Below, piece by piece: positions 1-44,200 of a stretch of 64,000 nucleotides of DNA. The first letter of the stretch is position 1, and each line of letters starts with the position of its first letter. The position numbers and the translations under genes were made by a program. The stretch is from Pterobdella sp. o SKG-2022. Its lineage: Eukaryota; Annelida; Clitellata; Hirudinida; Piscicolidae. The notes under the pieces were generated by a model. That model ran no database searches. It was not told the origin of the DNA and was given only the letters and a program-made list of their open reading frames with translations. The DNA lies in assembly GCA_964035795.1 (NCBI GenBank), contig OZ038321.1, positions 3,950,721 to 4,014,720 of the forward strand, written 5' to 3'.

Positions 1-2990
1 GAAGGCGATGAGCGCAAGTTAGAAGGAAGTGAATTTCACAGACGTGGAGCCTGGTGAGAAAAAGAGCGACTAGTAAACAAGCCTGAAGAAACAAGTTGAT
101 GAAGCTGGAGACCAGAGTGCAAGAATCTGAGTGGTTGACGTGTGTGTCTGATTGACAAAAGATCAAAAAGATAAGCAGGTTGTTCAAGCTTGAGAGTGCA
201 TGCAATGAGCCAAAGTAATTTAAACTTACATCTTTGGGAGACAGGTAACCAGTGCAAACGATCAAGACAGTCGCTGGAAGAACTGAAATAATCAGCTTGA
301 AGAACCGTCTTGGCCGCGTGGTTTTGGAGGGCTTGAAGTTTGCATAAAAGATAGTTTGGCCGACCGCAAAGGAGAGAATTACAGTAGTCCAATCTGGAAA
401 GAACTAGTGAGATAAAGAGGGTATTAGCAGTGGAAAGAGGTAAGAATTTGCCTACTTGTTTTATGGCATAGATATGGAAATTGGAAAATTGGATTATTTG
501 AGAAATAAAGTGAGCAAAGTTCAAATTTGAATCTAAGGTGACACCTAAGATTTTGAGCTTGGAAGATATAGGAAGTGTGGTGCCGTCAAGGGTTACCACA
601 GAAGAGAGATTGTATTTTACTAAAAGACGAGAGCTGCCGACAAACATCACCTCACTCTTAGTAGAGTTTAGTTTCAGTTGGCTTTGGAAAAACCAGGAGT
701 TTAGAGCGAAAAGACAACTGGATAATTTAAGGAGAGTGGGGCTAGGATCTGGGTGAGAGACTCCGGTGAAAAGAGTGATGTCATCAGCGAACTGGTGAAA
801 AAGCAAGTCGTGCTGTACAATAATGCTACACATGGGTGATATATGAAGAGAGAAGAAGATTGGTCCCAGAACGGAGCCCTGCGGCACGCCTGAGTTGAGT
901 GTTGTAAGAGAAGAAAAGAAATTGTCCATTTTAACGAACTGAGAACGTTGAAAGAAGTAAGAGCGAAACCAAGAAAGAGCAAGGTCAGAAATATCGAAGT
1001 GTCTATTCAAAATATCAATTAAGATATTGTGATCAAGAGTGTCAAAAGCAGCAGAAAGGTCTAGCGAAACCAAAACGGCCGCATGTCCAGTAGCGCAGAT
1101 GTTGCGAAGACTGTCAGTGATGCGTAAGAGTGTGGTTTCTGTTGAGTGGTGCTTGCGATATGCTGATTGGAAAGGATTAAAATTAGGAGATAATAAAAAG
1201 TGAGAAGTTATTCTGGAATGAACGAGTCTTTCGGTAATTTTTGAAATGGTGCTCAAGTTAGAAATAGGGTGGTAGTTCGAAGGAATGGTAGGGTCCAATT
1301 GCCTTTCTTAAGCAAAGGGAGAACTTGTGCTGTTTTAAAGGAGGCGGGGAATATTGCTTGTGAAAAAGACAAGTTGGTAAGTTTGGAAATTATTGGAGCA
1401 GAGGTGAGAAAAACGTTTTTAAGTGGATGTGGGATTAAGTCTAATGGAGAAGATTTGTTGGGTAAAGAGCGAATTAGCCTACTCACTTCTTTAATACTGA
1501 CAAATAAAAAATAACAGAGTGGTGTTCGATTGTTTGGTAGAATAGGGTCTGTGCAGCGCAAAATGGACGTTGGCAAAGATTTGTGAATAAGAGCGATTTT
1601 CTCTTTAAAAAAGCTACTAAAGGTATTCACAAGATTGATAGCTTTTAAAGAGCTGCGTGGCGGAGAAGGAGGAAATCTATGTAGGATGGAGTTGGCAGTT
1701 TTCCAAAAAACTTTCGAGTTTGGTTTGACGGATGGAAGCACGTTGTTAAAATAATCAGCACGGGATTTAAAGATAAGAGCGCGAGCAGTCTTACGAGATT
1801 CCTTGAGGGCAGCAAGAAGACTGGCTGCAACTGGCTTGGATGACCTTAACAACAAGGAAATTTTTCTCTCAGGTTTTCGTCTTTTTTTTTTGGCGGCAAT
1901 GGTGTCAGTGGATAGCTTGTGCTGGGAGTGACTGCTGGGGCGAAAGATGTGGGTGCGAAAAGGGGCGTGGTGATCGATAAGTGATTGAAAAGAGTTGTTC
2001 ATTGTTGTAAGAAACTCTTCAACTAGAACATCAGAAGAGTTAGTGTATTATGAATATGTCTGAGATCTTTCTCGAAGACAGCATCATCAAAGTTTTTAAA
2101 GGAGCGGGAAATTACAATGCGAGGGAGAAGGGGAGGAGGAGCGAGGTTGAGACTGCATAAAATAAGATAGTGATCGGAGTCAAAAGTTTCTCTGCCGATT
2201 TCTTGTATGAGATGACTGTTAGGTTTTGGAGTAATGATGAGGCCAAGGATGTTACCAAGTCTGTGGATGGGGAAGTCTATGTGCTGGACCAGCTCGAGTT
2301 CACGTAAAAGAGCTCTAAGCGGGTTGTCATGAGACGTAAAATTTGGGGTGTTGAAATCACCAGCCAATATAAAATTTGAAGAAAGAAAATAATAGAGATG
2401 AGACGTGAGCTCGCAGAAAAATTTCCGGTGTTTGGAGGACGGTAGATCACCGATAGAAACAAACAGTGTGACGGAAAAGACACTTTGGCTGTCAATGATT
2501 CAAAAGAAGAGTGGGACGGTATTTAATGGCATCCAATCTAAATGAGTTTCTGGAAATTACAGAAATACCTCCACCTCGTTCACCAATGGATCGGTGAGAG
2601 TGCAAGACATGAAAGCCATGAGGCACAATGTCATATTTTGTGACATTGTCTGTGTTTTCAGAAATCCAAGTTTCCGTCAAAGCAATAATGTCAAGTTTAA
2701 GAGAAAGAATAGTATCGAGTAGACCTAGGATTGAGGAGAGCGAATTTAGTAGACAAAGGTACATTGTGGACTTTAGGATGAGAGGCTGACCGTCCTTCCC
2801 AAGCCGTACGTCCCATCTTGAGTCGCACTTTTTGTCTATAAAGGGGACAAGAGGAGGATTTTGTGACGTGGTCATGGCAAGAGCGCTTTGATTTAAATTG
2901 AAAAAAAAAAAAAAAATAAAATAAAATAATAAAAACCTTTGTCGATGGAAGGTGTTGAACTATGGGATTGGAGGCCATTATGAACCGCAC
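1..2990 (-). mobile_element. CR1/L2-like LINE, decayed, 3' end outside window
   Basis: Relic of a non-LTR retrotransposon read on the minus strand. The endonuclease part (about 2875-2023) shows the APE motifs LTETW, GDFN and SDH. The reverse transcriptase part (2002-36) shows STETTLL, LSAAFDTLDHN, GVPQGSVLGP, FADDITLF and LKILGVTLDS. The frame is broken into at least five pieces by stops and shifts, so it is dead. It is the same family as the copies at 43.6-44.8 kb and 55.98-58.56 kb; the 55.98 kb copy has an intact frame and serves as reference. The 5' end is unclear and lies near 2.9-3.0 kb. The 3' end runs off the window. Confidence 0.85.
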
Positions 2991-3494
2991 TACGACTTTT
3001 CCACAGTACGTTCACTTCTTATTTTTCGTGAACACAACTATTTTTTATTTCAGCTGAAATAATCAATAGAAGCTAGAGCTATTACTAGTTTTATTAGAGT
3101 AAATATTATTATTAGTTGCATTATTATGATGATTTTATTTTCATTTCTTTATTCTTAGTGTGTGTATTTTTATTTTTAGTATTATCATTATCAGTCTCAA
3201 TATTATGATTAATTTTATTATTATTTGTTGTTGTTGTAATTTCAATCATTATAATTATTATCATTATTTTTATTGTTAAGCTCAAAACAAAAATATTTCT
3301 CCAGGAAGAAGAAAGTGACACAAGCCCCTCAGGAAACAGAATCCTCACCACTCTTTGTTATGTATCAACCTTTTATCGCAAAATAATATCAATAACAAAA
3401 CAATATAAATATGAATAAAAATATAATAGTAATAATAATAAATTCATAAAAATATATTAAAAAACAAAAACAATGAAAAAATAATAACCAAAAC

Positions 3495-3580
<86 letters not shown>

Positions 3581-5943
3581 TTACCAAAAAAGTTTTTTCA
3601 GTTTAGTTCATTTAGTGTATTAAAAATTTTGAGAATTTTTTGAGGGTGTTGCCAAATCACTTAACTTTTCAATTGTTTTCGACATGGCTTTTAAATTTAA
3701 TTTTCCACTTTAAATTTTTCAGTTCTTCAAAGTTTTTTCTGTTTTTAAAATTTTTTTTCGTTATTCCCTTTACTCGCCAGATAATTTTTTTTGTTTTGAA
3801 CATAGCTTTTAAGTTTTATCGTTTTTATTTATTTATTATTTTTTGTTTTTCATATTTTTCATCATCACCATCATTGTAGTTATCTGACGTGAGAAAAGGT
3901 GGAGCTACTGTTTTTCCAAAGATTGGTGTCATGATTGTTCCAGAAAAAGTGGGTTATAAGAATAATAACAAAAATAATAATAGCGAATAAAAAAAATTTG
4001 TTAATATTGCTAATAATTATAAAAATAATGTAATACTTTTTTCAAAAATAAAAAAATTGATAATAAACTTAAAACAATTTTAAAAAATATTCTCAGCATC
4101 AACCTGAATGATTGTAGTTAATTTCAATCATTCAAAATTAAATATGGATAAATTATATCATATTGAAATAACATCAATTTTATAGCACTAATAACAAGTT
4201 ATAGAGGTAAAAACAAAAAAGTTTCATAGTTGATAAAAATTAAACACTCATTTTCGACCTGAAGTAACTTCTTCAGAGCCTCAGTTGATTGGTTTGACGT
4301 CATAAAAAAAATGTCACAAAGCTTACTTTATTGGTCATTTAAAAGTTGCACATCAGCCTCACTAGCAACTTACAACAGTTGCACATAGCTTCATTAGCCA
4401 ATCATCACAGGGCAGTTGTGCAACCTGGTTCAACCTGCATGAAGATGGGCAAGGAGATTTAGTCACGTGGCACGCAGCTTGTCCAGTCCTTGATGGAAAC
4501 AAATGGGGTTTGTTATGTTAACATAATTTTTAATTGAGTTAAAATAAATTTTATGAAATTATTAAGATAATTCTGATAGGTATTTGAATTATTGAAATAA
4601 TTATAACTATCCGCATATAGTTTTGTTCAAATCATGTGCTCACATTCATAATTATACTTGTTCCAAAAGGAAATTTTTAACTAAACTTTTCAAAAATTGT
4701 TGAAAAATCTGAAAACATTCAATGATCAGGCTTTTAATAATGAGCTCGATAAAAGGCCAACATTTGAAATTAATAAAAACCTTCAAGAGACACCTACCCC
4801 CCCACAACAGTGGCCAACAAGTGGTTTCACGAACGAGGTCAAGAGTTCGTGAGAGGATGCCCAATAAAAAGACATTTTTCTAGGTGAGTTTATAGACAGT
4901 AGAAAAGTTTTGATATATTTTGAAGTTTGGGGAAACACAATAAAGATGCTCAAAGATGCTTATGGCTTAGGGTTATTGTTATTGAGAAGTTAAATGTATT
5001 AGACAGATTAGACTATTAGACTCAGTGGATATGCCAAAACTAATCACAGTTTATATATAACGTATTGAGAATAGTTTATCCATTATATGGTAACAGATAA
5101 TTTAGTTAGTTGTATTATGTTTTTTTTGCATAGAGTTGCTTAAGTTGGGTGTTTAGTATTGTCTTTGATGTTTCCAATGTATCATTGTTTCATTGTGCCC
5201 TTTCTGATCTTCAAATTCATCATACTGTCTACTGTGAATGAAAAAAAACATGTGTTTTAATTTTTATTCTTCTTGTTTATCGATAGGTTTTCATCTCAAG
5301 ATTTTCTCATTATTTCTATATGATATAATACAATGATATATTATGTTATCACTGCTTAATCCTGCTGATGTTTATATCAGACCGCTAAAACTTCTTTATA
5401 GATAAGGTTGAAATAATCTTTTGAAGAGTTCAGTTGATTAAGAGGTATACTTTGTAATGAAGACTTTAAATTTTGTTGATTTGTGCAAAAAACCCGATGG
5501 TTCAAGCTATAACTTGCTACATTATGTGATTATTTTTGACTTCTCAAGTTTTTTAGTAGCGCTCTTATTTTCATATTTCTTGCTAAAAAAAACTGAACTG
5601 TAAAAATAAAATGACTATTTATAATTTGCTTTTTTTGAATTATTTATACTCAATTTTTTGATTTTTTTTCATATAGCTATTTACTTTTATTTAGATATTA
5701 TCACTTTATTAATTTACTTCCATTTTGATTTGCATTGATTTTTTTGTCTTTTTTCTATTTATTTTTCAATGATTTCATGAAAGAAATTTGTTTTTAAAAC
5801 TTCTTATTAGACTATCTTCTTTATCGGAACTTTGAAAAAAATAATTCACATTCAATTCATATAAGAAACTATATATAACAAATTATCAACTGTTGACGTA
5901 AATAGCCGGAAATCAATATAATAGAAAAAAACACTGAGGTTTG
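2991..5943. other. AT-rich intergenic DNA
   Basis: No convincing exon is seen on either strand. Open frames here (for example 3124-3351, 3640-3879 and 4652-4864) are low-complexity products of A/T runs and have no recognisable domain or splice context. The (TAA)n tract is listed separately. Confidence 0.5.
3495..3578. repeat. (TAA)n microsatellite
   Basis: About 28 uninterrupted copies of AAT/TAA lie within a broader A/T-rich tract. Confidence 0.95.
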
Positions 5944-6041
5944 TTGAGAAACTTAATACACTAAGCTTTCGTAAGAGTATCTTACATTATCAGATAATGT
6001 AAGATATTTTTACGAAAAGCTTCGTGTATTAAGTTTCTCAA
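5944..6041. repeat. Palindromic (foldback) repeat, AAGCTTTTCGTA family
   Basis: The left arm (5944-5991) is the near-perfect reverse complement of the right arm (5993-6041), with almost no loop and only a few mismatches. The core CGAAAAGCTTCG recurs near 9.7, 20.2, 20.95, 37.7, 37.9 and 55.3 kb. It looks like a small non-autonomous foldback element. Confidence 0.8.
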
Positions 6042-6515
6042 TAAAACTTAGTGTTTGTTTCTATCAAATTATCAACTACTCATTTAGATTCATCATAAGG
6101 CCAGCTTATCAAGAAATATAGCTTGTTGCAATATATTTAGTGTTTTACAATTGTCTATTTAAACATTTTTTTCTCTGGACTTATTTATTGTGATTATTTG
6201 TTCAAAGTTGTTAATTAATTAACTAATATTCTTAATTTTTCGTGTAAATATATTTAACATTCGATTGTCTAATGTTGTTTATTGAATTAGATAATATAGG
6301 AAAACATTGTTAATACAAAATCATGACTTGGAGATTTGAAAAACAAATAAATAGTTTACAGTATTTTTAATTAATTCACAATAAGTTAAAATGTTTCAAA
6401 AATTAAATAAAATTTGAATAAGCTAATAGACAAAAAGCAAACACAAATATTTTAAAAATAATTCAAAAAACCGGCAAAAAAGCAAAAAAACAAGGTCAAA
6501 TATGTAGGTAAGACT

Positions 6516-35232
<28,717 letters not shown>

Positions 35233-38200
35233 CTTTTAATTTTTCAAAAATATTTCGATAAATAAGTTTATGTTTTTTTTTAAACTTACGTTATTTTAAA
35301 AGAAAATTTTTGAAATTTTATGCAAAGCTTTTTTAAGTAGGTCTTAATGAAATTTAAAATTTTTTGTTAATACAAATTATATCTCGAAATATTGGGAGAT
35401 ATTATTAATTAATGTTGTAACTTAGTTTACTGTGGGTTCTCAACTTTACTGAACAAATAGACTTTTATCAACAAGATAGAAACACTATATTAATCAGAAC
35501 AACTAACGTTAACGATAATAAAGATAATAATAATCAATCAAATTATTATCGCACGCAGGAAGTTCAACACTCCTATGCGCATAGGTGTGTGGTTACACCT
35601 TTCAGGCATGCTCAAGTTTAGCACATGAGTTCCTAACTAACAAAAAATTACCTACAAATAATTATCATTATTATCAAAACCTTGAACCATTGGAAAATGA
35701 AAAAGTTTCTTATTCCATCGTAAATAAAAAAAACACCAAACAAAAAGTTTCAATTAATTTCTTTCACTTTTCTTAGACTAATGACTATACCTAGAACACT
35801 AAAAGCCTTCCTTTTCTGTATGGTGAAAATCATGGTTTTTAGTAGGAAGAAGTTGAACGCGATTCTATTGTTTCTTGAGCTATCTTCTTTTCGATTTGTT
35901 ATTCGGGTCGAGTAAGGATCTGAAGGTTTCCCAAGATATTCAACTGTCCTTACGCATCAAATTTATTGTATTCAGAAGTAAATGAACATGAGTTCCTAAC
36001 TAACAAAAAATTACCTACAAATAATTATCATTATTATCAAAACCTTGAACCATTGGAAAATGAAAAAGTTTCTTATTCCATCGTAAATAAAAAAAACACC
36101 AAACAAAAAGTTTCAATTAATTTCTTTCACTTTTCTTAGACTAATGACTATACCTAGAACACTAAAAGCCTTCCTTTTCTGTATGGTGAAAATCATGGTT
36201 TTTAGTAGGAAGAAGTTGAACGCGATTCTATTGTTTCTTGAGCTATCTTCTTTTCGATTTGTTATTCGGGTCGAGTAAGGATCTGAAGGTTTCCCAAGAT
36301 ATTCAACTGTCCTTACGCATCAAATTTATTGTATTCAGAAGTAAATCTGGTTTTTTATTTTTGTGGACGTGGGTTATTTGGTGGAAAATCTCTGCGATTA
36401 TCTTAACTAGAACCATAAAAAGCTTAGTCGGGGAATTTAATTAAATTTCTTTTTTCAGTGTTTTTGACAAGTTGAATATTATAATTTAATTTTTAAGCTT
36501 TTACGGACCAAAAAGGTGAGATTTAGACTAATGTTTGAAATATGGAAATATCTTGGAATGTGCCAACGAGTTCAAGTAGATTGAATTCCGCATTTGAATA
36601 TTGTCAAAAAGAAGCACACAAATCTTTTAAAATTTCACAAAAAAAAAAAACGATCAGTACGGAGATTAAAAAAATTTTATCGAAGAGACATTTTTTATAC
36701 AAAAATGTAAATTATTGTGAAATATCAAATGTACCGAGCAGACGGTTAAATTTGGAAGAGCCTAAGTACTCATTAATATGCAAACTTCTTAAAAATTTGA
36801 ATTTAACAATATTAAAACATATAAATTTTTAATTTCATATTATAGAAGTTTTTAGCTAAGAATTTATCATTAAAATTTTTGAAAAACTTAAAATTTAATT
36901 GGTAGAATTTGCTTGATTATTATTGGTTCGACCCACAGAAGCGTTACCAGGCTTGTATAGGGTTGTGTACGGTTTAATCAAATTTCAAGTTTAACACGAA
37001 AATTATTAATTTGAATTTTTCAATTGATGTTTTGATTCTTTCTTTAAACTGAATAAAAATTAATTTTATTTCGGATGTACAGCAATTTTTATTCCTAAAA
37101 ACGGACTTGAAATTTGAGCATATTTACAAAATTTTTATTTTAATCAACTTTCACTATATCTTCTTTTCTTGCTTTGGTCTCTGCCAACATCAATAAAATT
37201 TGAAAAGTGAATAATTAAATTATAAATGAATATTTATATCAATAATCATTAAAACCAGCTTTATAATAAATTTTTTTGTAAAAATTAAAGCGAATTACCC
37301 CTTCTCTTTATTTAACTAATCTACTCTCCTCAAAAAAACACATCCAACACTCACTCTCAACCAACCCATGAAACTCGGGATGCGTTCTAAGGTCCTGGCA
37401 CATCTTGATCACCTCTTTACGGTACAGTTCGAGGTGGGATAGGTGGAGAGGGTTGAGGTTTGAGATGAAGCGTTCAAACAAACATGGGAGGATATTGGCG
37501 TAATCTAGTATTGTTATTGTTAGTAGTATTAGCCGTATTTATGGTAGCGGTAGTAGTATTAGTATTATTGGTATAGTAATGTAGTATTTATTTTTTTTTG
37601 TTACAAGTGTTATTATCAATGATTTTTTCAAAAGCCACAATAAAATGAGTAACATTTCAAAACACTAGTTAGCTTATACTTGAAAATGTAATGTTGTTAA
37701 CGAAAAGCTTCGTATTTTAATAAACTAACTAGTGTCCTGAAATATTGCTCAAGTCTTATTATCATTATTATTATTTATAATTTGTTACTATCATAATTAT
37801 TTTTTTAGTTTTTTATTGTTGTAATATTTTTTAAATTATATTATTATCATTAAGATTAACTATTATCACTAGTAGTACTATTATATATTAACTAAACTAG
37901 CCTATTAACAAAAACGACTTGAATCAAACACTTAATAATAATACGAAGCTTTTGGTAAGTTGAACTCACCTTATCAAGTATACAAACTTAAAGACGTCTT
38001 TAATATCATTATATAGTTTATATAATAATATAACCATTTATTAGAAATAATTTCATCATTATTATTACAATAAAAAAATAATAACTATTATTATTATTCA
38101 TAAACACCATCACGTTTATCGTCTTTGTAGTCTCATCTATATCGGGTTAGACGCATTGATTATTATGATTATTATTAATATTATTATTATTATTATATTA

Positions 38201-41200
38201 CGAACCTGGACAAATTGCGTAAAGAGATACCACAATCTTCTGCATGACGTCAGGATTGACAGAGAAGGCCTTCGACTGTAGGTCTGCCATGAGTGCTGAC
38301 GTAATATAATATAATAATAGGAGAATAAATATATAAATAATAGAATGATTTTATTGAAAATTTAATAATGAAGAAAAAAAGATGAAAACAAGAATGAGAA
38401 AAATAAAAATAATGTCATACGTATGAGCATTTGGATATGTTTATCAACGATGGCTTTTTTGAATATTTCATTGAAGTCTTCCTTCGTCATGAGATTATTC
38501 ACTCTCTGCATTGATATTAACAAAACTAACAAATAAAGAAATTAAGGAAAAAAATATTATTAAAGATAATAATAGTGATTATATTATAATAGAAATATCA
38601 AAAATAATATTATTATTTATATTGATGATGAATATTATGCTTTTCAAAAAGACTGCTAAGTCTTGTTACATACAAAACATATGAGAAGGGTGTAGTCAAG
38701 TGAGTTATTGTAGCTGTTCAGTACATGGTTGAACGACATAAGGTATTTCAAAGCTTGATCCTTGGTAGGTGCTACGATGGTCGTGTTTGGAAAAAATTCC
38801 CTCTGTTTTGGGTTGTTTTGGGATGATTTTGAAGGTTTTTTGAGTGCTTTAAAAGCGAATTTTTAGGTTTATTTGGGTGGTTTGTGTGAGTTATTTTCTA
38901 TGAGTTAAAATAGATTTTATGGCAATTTTAGTCTCCCTGTTTTGAGGGGTCTATGGGGGTTATTATGAATGGGTCAATTTTACAGCTATTTTTTGGATAT
39001 TGTTATTAAAGGTCTTGAATGGTTTGAAAAAGCTTTTGGTGTAATTAGTTGAATTTAAAGTTTCATGAATATATTTTTCCTTTGATGTTCTATTCATTAG
39101 CATATTCATTTATTTATTTATTTATCTTTCTATCTATCTATTGATTCATCTAATCCCCAAACCAACCATGAGCTTAAGGTTGATACCAGAATAATAATCA
39201 GAGAGAAGATTGTCCATGTCATTGAGCAACACATCACTCAATCCACTGTGGATGATCTTCAACAGATTCCTGGAATAATATCATAACCATTTATTATAGC
39301 ATAAAAATAATAATAATAAATATTTTTTTCATCATTTGTAAAAGCATCAATAATAATATAAAAAATGATAATGAATATAAAAAAAGTGACAATTTTTATT
39401 TATTATTTATCTAATTAGATTATAATGCTGTACATGTCCCAGTAACTGGGGTTGACAGCAGTGGGCCTAGGTTATTGATACTACAATAAAGTTATGTATA
39501 AAGAAGACCATTTTATTTGGAAAAAATTCTTATAGACTGCCAGCCTGAGCTAACGTCCAACTTGATATTATAGAATTCAAGATTTGCCGTTCACATACTT
39601 GGGCAGTTTGCCTTGCAGTTGTCAACAAAAAAAAAAGATTGCATGCCAAGCCAAATGACAACGATACCACAATATTAGTTTGTTGATACATGCTAGCAGA
39701 GTCTACTGTAATCCAAGTTATAACAGAAAAGCAGCCTCAATTTGGAGACACTACCTTTGGTACAGTTTAACGTTATGCACAAGAACACTAATAATAATTG
39801 ATCTTTCTATTAAAGATTGTCTTATAAAAAGTTTCATACTATAAAAAAATATTGCAAAAAACCCTAGTTTTTTATATATAACTGATATGAGATCTCAAAT
39901 TACAATGATAAAACAAAAATAGCAGCTTATGATTTACAAGATGAAACAGCAAAGAAACAATAGTTTTAGTCCACAATGATGAAACATTTTAAACTGGCTG
40001 AATCATGAATTGATGAATACCGAACAGGAGTTAACTAAAGATGATATTGCTGATATAACAAAATCAGTTTTTCTAATAAAGACTGTAATAATCACAGTTT
40101 TGTTTTGTTTAATAAAACACTGCACTGTTATATTCTCAATTGAGCACAATTGATAATGTGAGATTTTCATATAAAAAGCTTTGTGAATTCAGTTAAATTA
40201 ACACTGTGTTTGTTTAAATACTATTCTTTCAGACTATACTACATTATCATTTTAAACATATTCATCATCATCATTATTTAAATCTGTTTCCATGCTAGGG
40301 TAAAATTAGAGCTGTTTAAAAATTAGCAGTTTGATTGAGAAAAAAAAAAACATGCCGAATATAATGAAATGATTTGACATGAAAACATAATGAGCAAATG
40401 TTACCTATAGAAAGATTCAAAAGTGTAAGTGTCACTGATGCTTTCAGATGTGCTGAGGGCTTTGTAAATGTTATTTTTTATATCTGGCCATAAGCTTTCT
40501 TTATAATCTTCTACTGTGAGCTTTTCTTGAAAGATTAAAAACTTATGAAATTGATTAGAAACTATATATAGTGAGTGAATAGGTTTATTTCTCAAAGATA
40601 ACATGAGATATTACTCCTAAAATTAATAGCAGTGGAAAAGATTTCTAAAATAGGTTTAAAATTATATAAAATTTTGGTTTAAAATTATTTTGTCCACAAA
40701 TATTTTTAATCGAAATATAAATTTATAGAAAAAGGAGTTTAAACTTTCAAATGTTCTATAGTCTAGTTTAGCGATATTTTGCAATTTTTTCAGGCTTACA
40801 TTTTGAAAAAAAAAAATGAAAAATTAAATTAAAATTCAATTTCACGAACCTTTTTTACAGTAATCGTCTAATCTTAAGGTTTTTCTTATAAGATTTTCAT
40901 TATCCATTTATCTATTTATCATTTGAGACAACATTTAAGTATAAACGCGAATATAATAAATATTCAATCGCAAAAGCAGAATTTTGATTTTCAAATTTGC
41001 ATTCCATTCAATAAAAGAAACTTTGTATCAATAAAATTTGTATTTTTATGAAACTTTCAATTACTATCATAATTTAAAAATAAATATTATTTCCGATATT
41101 TTATTTTATAAAACTATTAAGTCAAAAAAAAGTAATATAAAAATTTTAAATTGTTTCGTAAAAACAAAAAGATTTTCAAAATAAATTTTATGTCAAGCGT

Positions 41201-44200
41201 CTTCAGCATAATTGCCCGAACACTCGTTATCACATGACAGATCCCGTGATTTGTATTTAATAAACAAATAAAATGGACGTGGTCTTTGAAAACCAAATGA
41301 CTTGCCAGTAAGTTAAGCATACAATGTATTTTTATAATGTTTTAATCGAAAATGAAAGTGTTATTTCTACTTTTCATACGCGTTTGCATCGCCATTTTGG
41401 TGAAAGGAAAATTTCAAAAGGATGTCAAAATAATATAAATAAATAATTTTTTTCAGCTTTTTTAATATTACTAAATTGAATTTCAGAGGAAAAATTGAAC
41501 AAAACGAACAAGATGAAGGTGAAATCGCTTTTGATGGTTATTTCAATATATTTCTCATTTTTATCTAAATATAACCTAAATAAATATTTCTTTTCAGATT
41601 TAGACGATTCAAATTCTATTGCTTTGAACCTAGATTCGTCAGGACATTATCAACTACAAGGAGAATCTGGTGGGGTGTATAAGTAATATAATCATGAAAT
41701 ATTTATTCATAAATAAAAACTCTATTAAACTTTTTTTAAAATTAGAAAATCATTTTTGCGGTAGATTAAATTTAAACACCCACATCAGTAACATACAGAC
41801 TTGTGCAACTAACCTCTTCAGATGAGGTTCAGCATATATTATCATCAATATCCTCTAACCAGGTCTGAATAACTTGCAAAAATTTATTGAATTCTTTTAT
41901 TATTTAAATAGTCATATGCTTAAGTATTACTGAGTGTTTCCATAATATTTTATTTATTCTGTATTGTTTTGAAATTGTTATGTTCATATTAGTCTATAAA
42001 TCAAGAAATAAAACAGTAAGTAATAGCATAATAAATTAAAACTCAAACCTTTGTGTCATTATTGTTTCACTGTATTATCCCAATTAGAAAATGCATTAAT
42101 CCTAAGAGTTTTAGTGTATTTATTTTTTCATATGGTTTCATTTCATAAAAATGATACATAAGATTTTTTTTAAAAAGGATTTATATGATCAATTACATGC
42201 TAACTCTAATAACTTTTATCCATTGCAGACATCTATCACAAGCAATACTACAAACGACCAACCCGAAGTACAAATGGTTGAAAACAACACTAGGTAAATT
42301 ATTCATATATTTATGCAATAACTATGTGGTTTAAAAACTTCTCAAGTTTATACTGTTATAGTAAGTAAATCAACCATATGGTCACCCCTAACTGGGATCA
42401 GTTGTGCAATTGATAAGTTCAATGAAACAACTATAATAATACTGAAATTGGTTTCCATGATAACTGATGAGATTATTAAAAGTTTTAATTGTGGTAAAAA
42501 ATATAACATGCAAAGTTATCAAAATTTAAAGTAAAGAAAATAATTGTATTAAAAAATAAAAAAATTACTTTTTACTTTTTTTTTTCATCATCAGACCAAA
42601 TGTTCAAAACAGCACTACAGTGCAAGATTCACCTATAACGAACAACAAGAAGCGTTAGTTATCAACATTCTTTATCTATATCATATTATACTGTTGGTTG
42701 TATTCCAGCAACTTGAGTGGAAATCAGTTATAGACAAGAGTTGTCTGCAAATAAAAGCACTTTTGCAATATTTTAGTTTGATTGCTCATTTTGAATTTTT
42801 TTATACTGATTTTAGAGTATTTGTTACTATCAAGTTCTTAAAAGTTAACACTTGTTCTACTGCGTGTTTTTGCTATATTAAATTTGTGGCAAGCTTTTTG
42901 AGTTTTACAAAGAAGTTCTGAATAAATATATCTTCACATTAAATCAATCTCTAATTATTGATTTTTTTTATACAGATTATCTATTTTTTTAAAAATTTAT
43001 TGTTGTTCATTATCAAACTATTGATTGATATCCACTTACCTACATCCAGGCCAAATCATAGTACTAACAACACAACAACAACAACAAAATGGCTTCACAC
43101 AACTCAATAACAATACAATCTACCCTAAAACACTCGTCCCTAAAAACGTCATAATTAAAAGTGAGCCTATGAGCAAGAATATGAAAGATGATCGTAGAAG
43201 ATTGACCCATAAAGAAGGTATTTCTATGCAAATTTTCATTTTCTATGATTCCCACATAGTAGGACACATACAGGAGTATAATTTGATATGATTAATAAAA
43301 ATCATGAGTATATAAGCAGAAAAATGTTAAATTTATATGTAATTTAAAAATTGCCATAAAGCATTAAAAAAATTTAATGTGATCAGTATTAAAAAGTGTC
43401 CTAGGAGCATGCCCTTGTATCCCTCGCATAGCACTGTTTCACAACATAAGTATGCAACTGAATGAAATTGCTAATATATGAAACAATTAATATGTGCAAG
43501 TCATGTTCAATATGATGGAGTTAAAATGATAGAAATAATGGCATCACACAATATCACAAAATTAAATTATTGTTATTAAAAATTTTTATAGCGCACAATT
43601 TAAAAAAAATTGTTTTAGAGGCGCTCAAATGTTTGTGAGAAATTATAGATGAAGTTGTTTATGGTATAGGTGAGTTTTCAAGAGTTTGTGAAAGTTTTTG
43701 AAAGAAGGTGATGAATGCAAATTAAACGGGAGAAAATTACACAGACATAGGGCATGGTGAGAAAAAGAGCGACTTATAAACAAGCTTAAAAAAACAGATT
43801 GATGAAGTTGGAGACCAGAGTGCAAGTGGTTGATTGGTGTGCCTAATAAACAAAAGATCATAAAGATAGGCAGATTGTTTAAGCTTGAGAATGCAGACAA
43901 TGAGCCAAAGAAATTCAGACTTGCATTTTTGAGAAACTTGTAACCAATGCAAACAATCAAGACACTTACTCGAAGAGCTAAAGTAATCAGTTTGAAGAAC
44001 TATTTTGGCTGCATGGTTTTCGAGGGATTAAAGCTTGCACATGAGATAGTTTGGCTGCCTACAAAGAAAATAATTATTGTAGTCTTATTTGGAAAAAACT
44101 ATTGAAATAGTGAGAGCATTAGCAGTGGCAAGAGGTATGAATTTACATACTTGCTTCATGGCTTGAATATGGAAGTTGGAAGTTTGGATCAATTGAGAAA